Below are positions 21,756-33,225 of a stretch of DNA of 64,000 nt, piece by piece. The stretch comes from Notolepis coatsorum (Eukaryota > Chordata > Actinopteri > Aulopiformes > Paralepididae): NCBI GenBank assembly GCA_963971535.1, contig OZ020594.1, positions 117,959,127-118,023,126 of the forward strand. Direction: 5' to 3'. The notes beneath the pieces were generated by a model. That model was given only the letters and a program-made list of their open reading frames with translations, did no database searches and was not told the origin of the DNA. The translations under genes and the position numbers were made by a program. Numbering within the stretch: the stretch's first letter is position 1; each line of letters opens with the position of its first letter.

Positions 21756-22268
21756 TGTCATCCTGTATCTCTCAATGTCTCTGAAAATAGTTATTTTTTG
21801 TTGTTTTTTTTGTTTCTGTTTTCCTGATGCGTTTGTCTACATATGTACCACTTGATCCTACACATTAACCGTAGGTGTATATAGGCACCCACATATAGTT
21901 GCTGTTATTACCGTCCTGTAATTGTCTCTGTATTGTCATTTGTGTATGTTTTGAATAATGGAAAATCTAAATAAAATATTCAAAACAAAAAAAAACTGCC
22001 AAGGCTGTGTCAGGATGTTGAATAACTCAGAGTCTTTGACTGATGTACTATTAGCTGAAGGCATGCCACATCTAACAGATGTGTGGTATGGTATGACCAC
22101 TACGATACTGTCTTTACACCTGTATCACTGTACATGTACTACAACTCTGTACATGCATGTGATTAGCACTACACTCAGTAGTACTAATTTGTATAATCTC
22201 ATTAGACATAGTAGTTTTGCTATTTGTATTGTTTTGTTGTACGCACTTTGTATAGATAGCGATCTGGC
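21756..22268. other. Unassigned sequence
   Basis: No recognisable gene. An AAATAAAATATTC stretch at about 21969 followed by A-rich sequence may be a retroelement or mRNA 3' end. Confidence 0.35.
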
Positions 22269-22276
22269 CAAGCAAG

Positions 22277-23315
22277 CAGGGACCGAAACTAGAGAGCGCC
22301 ACCCGCCATTTGCGCTCAGTTTTTACGTTTGGCGCCTCCCACTGAGACGTCTGAGCGCCGTGTGACGGGCAATCAAATAGTCATGTGAAAACCGAAAATC
22401 ATGATCCAATTCTTTAGCGGAGTTCTCACTCGCTGTCTCAGCACAGACATGAAGCGTGCACCGCGCACTGCTGCTGCTACCCCCTCCCCACCTGTTTCTG
22501 TATGCCTGCATGTAAACAGAGGCTATTGCCTCCGAGTCACTGTGACGTTAGTTAGCACTGCTGCTGCTGCTCCTACCCCTGTATGCCTGCATGTAAACAG
22601 AGGCTATTGCCTCACCGTGACGTTAGTCTAGTCAGTGTGGGACCTTCGTAAGATAACGTTAGCTACCGTTACAAAATGACCCAGTCAACTATTCACTTAG
22701 TTTAATACATGAGGCATTGTGTAACGTTATCCAGCCGGCTAGCTACAGATAGCTCCCGACATCAACAAATCCTCCAGCAATAGTCCAGTGCATAATACCT
22801 CCGTTGGCTAGGTAACTAGTCACTACGAAATGTCGCAGTAAACTAAATAGTTCACTGAGGCGTTGTCCCAACGCCATCCAGCAGTAGCTACAGATAGCTC
22901 CTGGCATCAATGTCCTACAACAACAACATGCGTATTCGAGTCCCTGGTTTACATCGCATGAGTGAGGGCTGCTGACTAGGGTCCAGGTGCAGCGCCGGAG
23001 AATTCTTTTGCATGCTGAATGTAGCGTTTAGGGTCCAGCTGCACCCCCGGAGAATCCTTGCTGGAGCTGGAGGCCACTCGAGTATACACACAGACAGTGG
23101 AGCTGTTTGCAGACAGCGAGGTGGCGATGTCTCGCAGATAACACAATCACAAGTATGATTATATAATATATATATTTTATTAAAAAAAAATTATATAAAA
23201 TAATAATAAAAAAAAATAAAAAAAAGGTTGGCAGGTAAGAAATATGCTTGGCGGGTAGATTCTTCCCATCTACCCGCCACTGGCCGGTGAGTCAAAAAGT
23301 AAATTTCGCTCCCTG
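22277..23315. mobile_element. hAT element (1,039 bp) with 8-bp TSD
   Basis: Exact TSD CAAGCAAG (22269-22276 and 23316-23323). Ends CAGGGACCGAAACTAG and, reversed, CAGGGAGCGAAATTTAC. Two tandem copies of a block with TATGCCTGCATGTAAACAGA lie at 22500-22545 and 22580-22625. The region 22640-22800 is related to 10850-11040 inverted. The subterminal part carries the hairpin-like GGCGGGTAG/CTACCCGCC. Confidence 0.93.
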
Positions 23316-23323
23316 CAAGCAAG

Positions 23324-23767
23324 GCAGCAGAAAGTTTCAACATAAAAAAGAACATCACAATAAAATACATATAAAACATTCTCAGCCAGATCCAATTTCA
23401 GACAAGTTATCAAACAGGCAAGTTATCAAACACAGTTGCACTGTCCGAGGGAACTGAATTCGTAGGTTTTTAAGATGGCTTTGAATTCTCCGAGGGTGAC
23501 CAGTCCTGACAAATTTAGGTCCTCCTGTATCTTGTTCCAGGATGAAGGAGAAGCATATTTAAAAGCCTTTTTTCCCAATTCAGTTCTCATATAGGGAACA
23601 TCCAGTTTCAGAGCATCTTGGGAACGAAGGGCATACTTGTATTGCTTAGTGCACAGAAGCACGCTTAGGTACGAGGGAACCAGCTTAAGCAGAGCGTTGT
23701 ACACAAGAGAGAGCCATCAAGAAAATTGCCTTACTAATAGAGATGGGTAACTTGCAATGGCATATAG
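23324..23767 (-). pseudogene. LINE C-terminal fragment
   Basis: On the minus strand, 23704-23426 reads LRSQDALKLDVPYMRTELGK, then KAFKYASPSSWNKIQEDLNL, then LVTLGEFKAILKTYEF. This is the end of a non-LTR retrotransposon ORF2, similar in layout to the fragment at 54040-53822 (ELGRTAFSSFAPWAWNGLQD). The reverse-transcriptase core is missing. A hAT insertion follows at 23776. Confidence 0.75.
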
Positions 23768-23775
23768 GGTGCAAT

Positions 23776-25269
23776 TAGGGGTGCACCGATATATCGGTCG
23801 GGTATCGGTATCGGCCGATAAGTGCCTTGTTGACTGCTATCGGCCTATCGGCCGATAAGCTCAAATGTGCCGATAGCAGTCGCCGATAAATACCCATCAA
23901 TTTGTGTAGCGTCAAAAGGCAAAAAAAAAAAAGTTCACTCGCGACCTACCTGCACAACGCCCGCCGTCCCCCACACACAAGCTACTGCATCAAAGTTACT
24001 ATTTATGATTAACAAGGCATTCGTTTTGTGGCATTAACGTTATATAGTTAGTGTTACACGGACAATAACATCAGCATATTATTATTAGCCATAGCAGCAA
24101 GGCATTACTCCGAGTCCGTTCATTAGCTACCGGGAGATGCAAGACTAACGTTACTGGTGAAAATGTGATTTGGGTTGGAATACTCCTTTGCCAACTTGCT
24201 GTACTTTGCTTGCAGGTCTGCAGCCATTATTGCTGCATTATGAATAGCCCCAACTTTAGCCAAGGTAACGTTATGGCTAAACCTTTAACAATAGTTAACG
24301 CTAGCTTTCGGTTAGCTGTTCAATGCTATTAATAACACAACTCCCCGTCAACACCCTCTCTCGGGAAGATGGCATTTAAGAAAGTATCTGCTGTTAAAAT
24401 GACATACATTCGTTTTGTGGCATTAACGTTATATAGTTAGTGTTACACGTTCAATAACAAGCATATTATTTACCCGAAGATAGCAGTAAACAAGGCGTTA
24501 GTCCGTTCATAGCTCGGTTCCATTCCGTTGCTCATTCCGTACCCAACTACACATTCTGCAATCTGTTAATAAAGTTTTCAACCAGACAAATGTATAGAAA
24601 GGCTTTGTTTTATTATAACATTTGTTGCAGTAAAATCATTATGTCTCATTTGGTCCGGCGCTCCATGCTGTGGAGCGCCGGTCGGCGGGCCGGGCAGCTA
24701 ACGTAGCTACGTTAAGTGTGTTCTGCTCTCGCAAACAGAACAATGGCGGCATGCCCGAAAGTAGAAAAATGAATAAACGCTTGCCGATTGGTGGTAAGGA
24801 CAGCAGGAGGTGGGTGCTAGCGGTGTGGCGTAATTGGCCGAATCGACTGTCAATCAAAATGGTTCCATTGCATTGGTTGAAAGCTCTGGTTGAGAGAATA
24901 GTATCCCGCTGCAGGCCGCAAGAATGGTTCCATTGCATTGGTTGAAAGCTCTGGTTGAGAAAATAGTATCCCTCTGCAGGCCGCAAGACGATACTGGGAG
25001 AGAGATAGTGATACCATAAACATATTTCTTGATGTTTCCTTTTTTTAAGTAAGTAAAGAGGCCTACAAATACAAACATACACATACAAATATACAGTAGT
25101 TTCATTAAAAAAAATTAAATTAAAAAAATAAAAAAATAAATAAAAATGTTTTACAAATACTTATATACAAATATACAAATATCGGTATCGGTATCGGTAT
25201 CGGCCGATAGTGTTAGTTGAACAATCGGTATCGGTATCGGCGGCCAATTTTCATATCGGTGCATCCCTA
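23776..25269. mobile_element. hAT element (1,494 bp) of the GTGCACCGAT-end family
   Basis: Exact TSD GGTGCAAT (23768-23775 and 25270-25277). Ends TAGGGGTGCACCGATATATC and, reversed, TAGGGATGCACCGATATGAA. Iterated GGTATCGGCCGATA words fill both subterminal parts. Its core contains the block GTTTTGTGGCATTAACGTTA twice (about 24033 and 24413), an internal duplication. It also has CTGTTAATAAAGTTTTCAAC, a captured LINE tail, and a tandem ATTGCATTGGTTGAAAGCTC (24866 and 24931). No transposase. Confidence 0.93.
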
Positions 25270-25277
25270 GGTGCAAT

Positions 25278-25920
25278 GGTGCACTCGATTGCCACATCTC
25301 GTGACAAAGCATAAGGCAGAATGGTACACAGTATCCAGCTTTCTTTTCCAGCATTGAATTTTTTATTTGCACCTCAAACAAGTAATTTATAGGCCTTTTG
25401 GGCATGGAGATACACACAGAGATGCTCTAACACCTGGGTCAGGTGCTCAGCTGCCATGCTAGCTGTTTTAGCAACATAGATGGTATCGTCATTGTATGTC
25501 TCTCTTTTGTAATTAGTGTTGTTTTGTCGGTCACTGTTTTTTGCCTAGGTTACGTCTCTAAACTTTTACTGACAAAGAAATATTTTAAAGTTCACATCAC
25601 TTCCTGTTCCTTATATTACGGGGAGAGGGGCTAATAGGTTAAACCCACAACATTAAGAGATTTCTCACAAATTAATAATGTGTAAATATTTCAATTCAAT
25701 AATGTAAATGGGAATAAATGAATATAAAAACTTCATGAACACAAAATCACTATTCTGGCTGCTACATTTCCAATCCCTAATTGTTACCGTGGAACAATTA
25801 TCAATGAATGATAATATTGCAGCCACATTCTACAACATTGATACATAAAACATAATATATAATATATACAGTAATAACATTATGGAAGTGCATTTCTGTT
25901 TTTAAATTAAAGTCCAGGTC
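25278..25920. other. Unassigned sequence
   Basis: May include the remainder of the LINE cut by the hAT element, but no clear coding match is visible. No gene is supported. Confidence 0.35.
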
Positions 25921-25959
25921 CAATGTGATGTGTCCGTCTTTCAACATTGAACACTGAAG

Positions 25960-26110
25960 TCTTCCTAGGGATCAGCCACAGACCATGTCTGCCCTTGGGG
26001 GGGGAAGGACGACGGGATGGGAAAAGTGCAGAGACACATTTCAGTGCATGTGTGTGAGTGTTCCTGTGTGTCGCACATCCCGCATGTGTCTGTGTTCTTC
26101 TTCTAAAAGA
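25960..26110. repeat. SINE-like fragment
   Basis: GCCCTTGGGGGGGGAAGGAC and GTGCATGTGTGTGAGTGTTC mirror 16210-16300, the distal part of the SINE-like repeat at 16175-16590, in the opposite orientation. Confidence 0.6.
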
Positions 26111-26159
26111 GTACATGGGGTTTCTATTTAATATACTGCAAACTGTGTTTGGGGACCTG

Positions 26160-26300
<141 letters not shown>

Positions 26301-26303
<3 letters not shown>

Positions 26304-28340
26304 CCCAACTCAGGCGGCTGAGGTCGGAGAAGGAGGTGGCCAGGCTCAGTGGTGATGCTCATCGGTTCAGGCAGGCCAAGTACAAGTTCGCCAAAGAGGT
26401 GAGGGAAGCGAAACTTCGCTTCTCAGAGAAACTGCGGCAGCAGCTCTCTGAGGGGAATTCCTCCTCCGTATGGAAAGGCCTCAAGACCATTACCAACTAT
26501 AAACCGAAGTCACCACAGGCGCCCGAGAGCCTCCCCCTGGCGAACGAGCTTAATGAATTTTACTGTAGGTTTGAGAAAGAGGTTCCCCCCCGCCCTCTTC
26601 CTTAACCCACTCAGCCACAACCTCCATCCCCCCACCCCAGTGGGCCCCCCCCACACCCCCCCCCCCCTCTCTCTGTCAGTGTGAGAGAGGTGAAACGGCT
26701 GTTTTCTAGTCAGAATCCCCGGAAGGCGGCCGGCCCGGACTCTGTCTCCCCCTCTGCCCTGAAGCACTGTGCTGACCAGCTCGCACCGGTGTTTACCACC
26801 ATTTTTAATGCATCGCTGGACTTGTGTCATGTCCCAGCATGCTTCAAGGCCTCAACAATCATCCCCGTCCCCAAGAAGGCCAAGGTCACGGGCCTTAATG
26901 ACTACAGACCTGTTGCCCTGACCTCTGTGGTCATGAAGGTCCTGGAGCGCTTTGTCCTGGCCCACCTGAAGCTCATCACAGATCCTGTGCTGGACCCGCT
27001 GCAGTTCGCGTACAGAGCCAACAGATCCACTGAGGATGCTGTGAACATGGCCCTGCACTACACGCTGGAACATCTGGACTGCGCGGGCAACTATGTCAGG
27101 ATCCTGTATGTGGACTTCAGCTCGGCCTTCAACACCATCCTTCCACCCATCCTGGAGCACCAGCTATCCCTGCTGCAGGTGCCGGCCTCCACTCGCAGGT
27201 GGATTACCGACTTCCTGTCCAACAGGTCTCAGCGGGTGAGGCTGGGGAAGAGCATTTCCAGCTCTAGGTCCACCAGCACCGGTTCCCCGCAGGGCTGCGT
27301 CCTGTCCCCACTACTGTTCTCCCTGTACACCAACAGCTGTGCCTCTCTCCACCCCTCGGTCAAACTCCTGAAATTCGCTGACGACACCACCCTGGTGGGT
27401 CTCATCTCCAGGGGGGACGAGTCGGTCTATAGGAGGGAGATCGAGAGGCTGCAGAGCTGGTGCAGCTGCAACAACCTGGAGCTCAATGCTCAAAAGACAG
27501 TGGAGATGGTAGTGGACTTCAGGAGGAAAGCAGCCCTGCCTCCTCCCATCATACTGGGAGGGGGAGGCACTCAGGTGGCCTCCGTGGAGTCATGCCGATT
27601 CCTTGGCATGACCATCTCCCGGGATTTGAAATGGGAACTCAACATCACAGGCCTGCTCAAAAAGGCCCAGGGGAGGATGTTCTTCCTCCGGCAGTTGAAG
27701 AAATACAAACTGCCGAGGACCATGATGGCCCAATTCTACACGGCCATCATTGAGTCCATCCTCACCCACTCCATCATCTCCTGGTTCCCCGCTGCAGCGG
27801 CAAAAGATCTCGCCAAGCTGCAGCGGGTGATTCGCTCCGCGGAAAGGGTGATCGGCTGTCCCCTGCCCTCCCGGCTCCCTCAGGTCCCTGCACGACTCCA
27901 GGGCGCTGAAGAGGGCGAGGAAGATCATGGCCGACCCCTCCCACCCCGGTCACAGCCTCTTCACCCTGCTCCCCTCTGGGAGAAGGCTGAGGATCCCAAA
28001 GGCTGTGAAAGCTCGTCACAGACTGAGCTTCTTCCCCTCAGCCGCCAGGCTGATCAATGCCTCAGGCCCCCCCCCCCCCTCCCCCCTCTGCCCCCAAGTG
28101 ACACTGGCACAATGACACTGACAGCACTAGTCCTTACTGGAACTCTGCACTCTACACTTTATATATATAATATATATATGTATTTAATTGATTAATCCCC
28201 CACTGCACTGTTTTTTGTCCTGCGTCTGTGTTGGCGTTTACTGTGAAAAAAGAAAGGAAACGCATACACTGTAACGCTGCAAAAATTACCAATGTGTTTT
28301 TACACAAATGGCTTAATAAAGGAATCTGAATCTGAATCTG
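26301..28340 (+). mobile_element. 5'-truncated Rex1-like (CR1/L2 group) LINE
   Basis: A non-LTR retrotransposon inserted into the zinc-finger gene. The TSD is AACTAAATGGTTT (26287-26299) against AACTAAAAGGTTT (28341-28353), 12 of 13 bases identical. The 5' end is truncated: the endonuclease is missing and the copy begins in the linker before the reverse transcriptase. The 3' end has AATAAAGGAATCTGAATCTG, a (TGAATC)n tail. An RNA made here would run antisense to the zinc-finger gene. Confidence 0.93.
26336..28116 (+). pseudogene. Rex1-like reverse transcriptase ORF, frameshifted
   Basis: The pre-palm linker (26336-26605; RFRQAKYKFAKEVREAKLRF) is separated from the reverse transcriptase frame (26681-28195) by a stop and a C-rich tract. 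In the second frame, counted from 26681, motif A is [11 protein letters not shown] with the Asp at 145. Motif B is [20 protein letters not shown]. The catalytic KFADDT has its Asp pair at 234-235. Near 27875 a small indel shifts the frame. The C-terminal block ([20 protein letters not shown], then [12 protein letters not shown]) continues in another frame from 27927 to about 28115. The catalytic residues are present, but the frameshift and missing endonuclease make it non-autonomous. Family: Rex1 by motif recall, CR1/L2 group with more certainty. Confidence 0.9.
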
Positions 28341-28353
28341 AACTAAAAGGTTT

Positions 28354-30877
28354 CTATCCAGTATATGTTCTCATGTGTGTCTTCAGATTTGTTATGGTTT
28401 CTCTCCAGTATGAGTTATCATGTGTGTTTTCAGTCGTCCCTTCCTACTGAACCCTTTCCCACAAACTGAACAAACACAAACTGAACAAACAAAAGCTCTC
28501 TCTCCAGTATGGGTTCTCATGTGTGTCTTCAGATGTCCGTTCCCATTGAACCCTTTCCCACAAACTGAACAGTTAAATGGCTTCTCTCCAGTATGAGTTC
28601 TCATGTGGCACTTCAGATTTGCCTTCATACTGAACCCTTTCTCACAAACTGAACAGCTAAATGGTTTCTCTCCAGTATGAGTTATCATGTGTTTCTTCAG
28701 ATTTCCTTGGTTATTGAACCCTTTCCCACAAACTGAACAAACAAATGGTTTCTCTCCAGTATGAGTTATCATGTGTGTCTTCAGATTTCCTTGGTCATTG
28801 AACCCTTTCCCACAAACTGAACAAACTGGTTTCTCTCCAGTATGAGTTATCATGTGTGTCTTCAGATTTGTTTGCTGACTGAACCCTTTCCCACAAACTG
28901 AACAACTAAATGGTTTCTCTCCAGTATGAGTTCTCATGTGGCTCTTCAGATGTCCCTTCCTACTGAACCCTTTCCCACAAACTGAACAACTAAATAGTTT
29001 CTCTCCAGTATGAGTTATCATGTGTCTCTTCAGATCTCCCGTCCTACTGAACCCTTTCCCACAAACTGAACAAAGAAATGGGTTCCCTCCAGTATGAGTT
29101 ATCATGTGGCTCTTCAGTGATGCCTTCACACTGAACCCTTTCTCACAAACTGAACAGCTAAATGGTTTCTCTACAGTATGAGTTCTCATGTGTATCTTCA
29201 GTTGTGCCTTTACACTGAACCCTTTCTCACAAACTGAACAACTAAATGGTTTCTCTCCAGTATGAGTTCTCATGTGTATCTTCAGATCTCCCTTCGTACT
29301 GAACCCTTTCCCACAAACTGAACAACTAAATGGTTTCTCTCGTTTCTCTCCAGTATGAGTTCTCATGTGTATCTTCAGATCTCTCTTCCTACCGAACCCT
29401 TTCCCACAAACTGAACAACTAGATAGTTTCTCTCCAGTATGAGTTATCATGTGGCTCTTCAGATGTGCCTTCATACTGAACCCTTTCTCACAAACGGAAC
29501 AGCTAAATGGTTTCTCTCCAGTATGAGTTCTCATGTGTCTCTTCAGATGTCTTTGCTGATTGAACCCTTTCCCACAAACTGAACAGCTAAATGGTTTCTC
29601 TCCAGTATGAGTTCTCATGTGTTTCTTCAGATTTCCTTGGTCATTGAACCCTTTCTCACAAACTGAACAGCTAAATGGTTTCTCTCCAGTATGAGTTATA
29701 ATGTGTCTCTTAAGATCTTCCTTCATACTGAACCCTTTCTCACAAACTGAACAGCTAAATGGTTTCTCTCCAGTATGAATTCTCATGTGTCTCTTCAGAC
29801 GTGATTGCAGACTGAACCCTTTCTCACAAACTGAACAGCTAAATGGTTTCTCTCCAGTATGAATTCTCATGTGTGTTTTCAGATCGCCCTTGCTACTGAA
29901 CCCTTTCCCACAAACTGAACAGCTAAATGGTTTCTCTCCAGTATGAGTTATCATGTGTCTCTTCAGATTTCCTTGGTGATTGAACCCTTTCCCACAAACT
30001 GAACACCCAATTGGTTTCACTCCGGTATGATTTTTTATGTGTATCTTCATATCTCTCTTCTTGCTGAACCCAGGCATGTTAGACAACGTTTGTATTTTCT
30101 GTGTCTTCTTTTGTTTTACTGCCATCAAACCTGGACCTCCACTCTCCTTCCATTCATCACCGTCATCAGTCTCAGCTCCAGAACTGTCATCATCACTGTC
30201 ACCAGTAGTTAGAAAACAGTCTGAAGAGAGAGGCTGGCTATCTCTAGTTGGTTCTAAATCACCAGCTGGATCTAAGTTACTGGCTAGTTCTGCTACTCCA
30301 CAGTCCTCTCCTTCAGGTTCTTTTTTCATGTGTTCAGTTGAGGTGCTGGGTAAAGAGTATGCTTCTCTGTTTTTCTCCCTTTGGGTTTGAAGAGGCTGGA
30401 AGGACAGAGCGTTCTCTTGACCATCTTCACATTTCACTGGGTCTACTGTGATCTTGGAGAGATCAGCTTCTTCCAGCCCTTGATCTAGTTCATGTTTAAT
30501 CTGCTCTGGGTCCCGGTTTTGGCTGAGTTGTGAGGACAGAGTGTTCTCACCTTCATTTTCACATTTCATAGGTTGTAAGGTCATCTTGGAGCCATCAGCC
30601 TCCTCTAGATCTTGACATAGTTCCTCATGTTCCTCTTTAATCTGGAGGGGCTCTGTGTCCTGGGTTTGGCTGAGCTGTGAGGACTGAGGTTTCTCTTCAT
30701 CATGTTCACTCTTCACAGAGACAGGAAGCTCCTCTCCCTCCTGACTGATCCAGAGTTCCTCCTGTTCCTCTTTCATCTGTAGGGGCTCTGGCTCCTCCTG
30801 GACCAGACTGAGGCTCCTCTCCTGCTGCTCAGGGGGAACCTCTTCTTCACAGATAAACAGCTGTAAGGCCATGGAGT
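28354..30877 (-). CDS. FiNZ-type C2H2 zinc-finger protein, main exon
   Basis: The frame runs from 30893 to 28392. A good acceptor (TTCTTTCTAG) ends at 30878, so the exon probably starts at 30877 with the ATG at 30872 ([17 protein letters not shown]). Upstream exons were not found. The N-terminus matches the fish-specific acidic FiNZ-type domain ([40 protein letters not shown]), followed by two related acidic repeats ([15 protein letters not shown] and [12 protein letters not shown]). From residue 297 come 19 tandem C2H2 fingers (CSVCxKGFxxxxxLKxHMxTH) joined by TGEKP linkers. A degenerate finger precedes them ([17 protein letters not shown]). Helix residues vary (for example HQGN, SKGD, LQSR, QQRH), as in sequence-specific DNA binders. 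Oddities: TGEKREKPF in one linker, and a duplicated CSVCVCSVC in the last finger. The frame ends at TGEKP-stop because most of the next finger is deleted. FiNZ proteins are thought to act as nuclear repressors of transposons; that role here is inferred. Confidence 0.9.
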
Positions 30878-30975
30878 CTAGAAAGAAGGGCATACAATCA
30901 TTTAAATGTAATTTGTTGTAACCATTGCTTTTGAAAGTAACAAAGGGTCAGGTCACTATTTCACACTACTCTCTT

Positions 30976-32692
30976 TTTTTCTTCTTTTTTTCTGTTTCTC
31001 TCTTTTATCTGATTTTCTCCCCGTCCCAATTAGTGCCAATTCCCCCTCTCCCCTACCTGGCTGCTGTATGCATGTTCTCCTACGAGTCGGTACAAGGGCG
31101 TCCCGAGTCGATCGCACGCTTCCTCCGAGACGTGCGGCGACAGCCAGTGACGTCTTTTCACTTGGCAGCGAGGGCTCTCATTGGTAGGGCAGGGCACGCT
31201 ATCTCCACCAAGTCCTGCCACGCTGAGTAAGCGCCGAGACCTGACCGGTAGGCGTCGCTGTCCACAACGCCAGATTCCCACCCACCAGCTTCCCACCCCC
31301 TAATACTGCCAATTGTATTAGTATGAACGACCAGCCAAGCTGGTGGCAACGCAGAGAGCTGGGCTCGAACCCAGCATCTCCTGCATTGGTGACAAACGCA
31401 ATCTCCGCTACGCCACCTGCAGGGGAGGAAACTAACTTTTTGGCTTACCAGCCAACTGGCGAGTATCTGATTTTTTTTACCAGACAAACTGATTTTTTAC
31501 CAGCCAAAAATTGTGATAATTACTTCTTTGTATGTCTTTGTCTAAATTGATTTTCAATCATAGTAAAAATCACACCGTGTCTCTACTCTTTAAAATATTT
31601 ATTAGCATAAAACATTAATAACAGTCTCTACTCTTCACAATATTAGCATACAACATGTATTAATCACACTGTCTCTACTCTTCAAAATATTAGGATATCA
31701 CATATTAACATGAAAGAGGGAACTATTCTGGACTGGGTTGGGCTGAACTAGGCAGTGAAAGATGCTGGGCTGGACTGGACTAGGTTGGACTGGTCTAGGT
31801 TGGACTGAGTTGGGCAGTGAAAGAACCAAGCATTTCACTGTAATGTAATAGCTAAATAAAACAACTTGACTTGTTACATTTGCACTCTGGTTGTATGCCA
31901 AATGTATTCTGGTTGTACTGTACTTGTGCTGTAAGATGACAATACATTGGAACCGAATCGACAACGCTAGGGGTTCAGCAGGTGTATTCTGAATGCCAAG
32001 TATGACAACATCACCGTTGTGAAGGGCATATGGGCGAGTGGTGATATGGGGGGAAACCCGGTAATAATAAAATGTCACTCGGCTGCATTTAAGCAAAGCC
32101 GCTCAGTATAGTCCACTATGTTGAACGCGCGTTATGGTAGCTTGTTACATGCTAGGTAGCTAGCCGGCTAATGCTGGTTGACTTGTCATTCTCATCCGAC
32201 TCGAAGGAGACGCGTCGCATGCTATTGTTCGCCCCCATGTCAGACCGCACTGATATCCGAAAGAGACGACTCTACATGCAATTATTTTCATCCACTGATG
32301 TGTTTTTGTCTAAGTTTGTCTACGTTGTCAAGCCGGTGGCAGGAGTCTGTAGGTCCGCGCGCAGTGATCTGTCCACTTCCCCTAGATGGGCGGCATCTTC
32401 TAGAAAATGAGTGTTCATTGGAGGAGCTTAGAGCGCATCTGTACAACGATGATGTTCATTGGTTATGGTTGGATTGAGGCGCAAATGGGAGGAATCAAGG
32501 GGGGAGTCAGAGTTCGGCTTGTGCCAGTGAGCGAATCAGCAGATTGCAGAATGATTTTTTTGTTTTGTTTTGTAATTACTAGTACTCGCCAGACTGGCGA
32601 GTGCTCTTCATGAATTACTCGCCAAACGTAAAAAATACTCGCATTTGGCGAGTAAAGTGGCCTAATTTCATCCCCTGGCCACCTGACCGCCC
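30976..32692 (-). mobile_element. tRNA-derived SINE split by a hAT element
   Basis: Bounded by an exact 15-bp TSD, TCACACTACTCTCTT (30961-30975 and 32693-32707). On the minus strand the head has A-box-like GTGGCGTAGCGGAGATTG and B-box-like GGGTTCGAGCCC (near 31375). Without the hAT the SINE is about 450 bp and resembles the one at 44415-44878. It lies about 100 bp upstream of the zinc-finger exon. Confidence 0.88.
31420..32677. mobile_element. hAT element (1,258 bp) of the CAGGGGAGGAAA family
   Basis: Exact TSD GCCACCTG (31412-31419 and 32678-32685) inside the SINE head. Ends CAGGGGAGGAAACTAACTTT and, reversed, CAGGGGATGAAATTAGGCCA. Subterminal hairpin words GGCGAGT/ACTCGCC and TGGCTGG/CCAGCCA. 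It also carries a tandem run of GGGCTGGACTGGACTAGGTT type (31735-31825). Same family as 45587-47135, in opposite orientation. Confidence 0.93.
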
Positions 32693-33225
32693 TCACACTA
32701 CTCTCTTAACAGGAAAGTAACAACACACTGAACTAGGGCGGGGCGATATGACGATATTATATAAATATCGGGTACAGTTCATTAACGATACACTTTTTAA
32801 ACGTATCGTGGATATCGTGATGTTTTGCCCAAGAGGATTGTGTCGCGTCAATCTGGTCCACGCGTTCAAACTTTTGAACAACGCCGTCCCCACACACACT
32901 ACTGCATCAAAGTTACTACTTATGATTAACAAAAGCATTCGTTTTGTGGCATTAACGTTATATAGTTACACGTTCAATAACATCAGCGTATGACATAGCA
33001 ACGTCCGAGGACGACATAGATATATAGCAAGCATTACGCGTTCATATCTCAGCCCGTGAGGTTCTGCGGTCTGTTAATAAAGTTTTCAATCAGACAGATG
33101 TATGGAAAGGCTTTTATTATAACATTCGTTGCAGTAAAATCATTATGCCTCGTTTAATAATCCTGCGGAGCGCTGGTAGCCTACTCCGTGGGCCGCGGGG
33201 AGCTAATGTTATTAGCCACGGTAGG

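Noticed and set aside
22114-22365. Open frames spanning the left end of a hAT element
   Set aside because: They cross the insertion boundary at 22277, so they cannot be an old gene, and no domain is seen.
26510-28019. Minus-strand open frames within the Rex1-like LINE
   Set aside because: GC-rich shadow frames opposite the reverse transcriptase.
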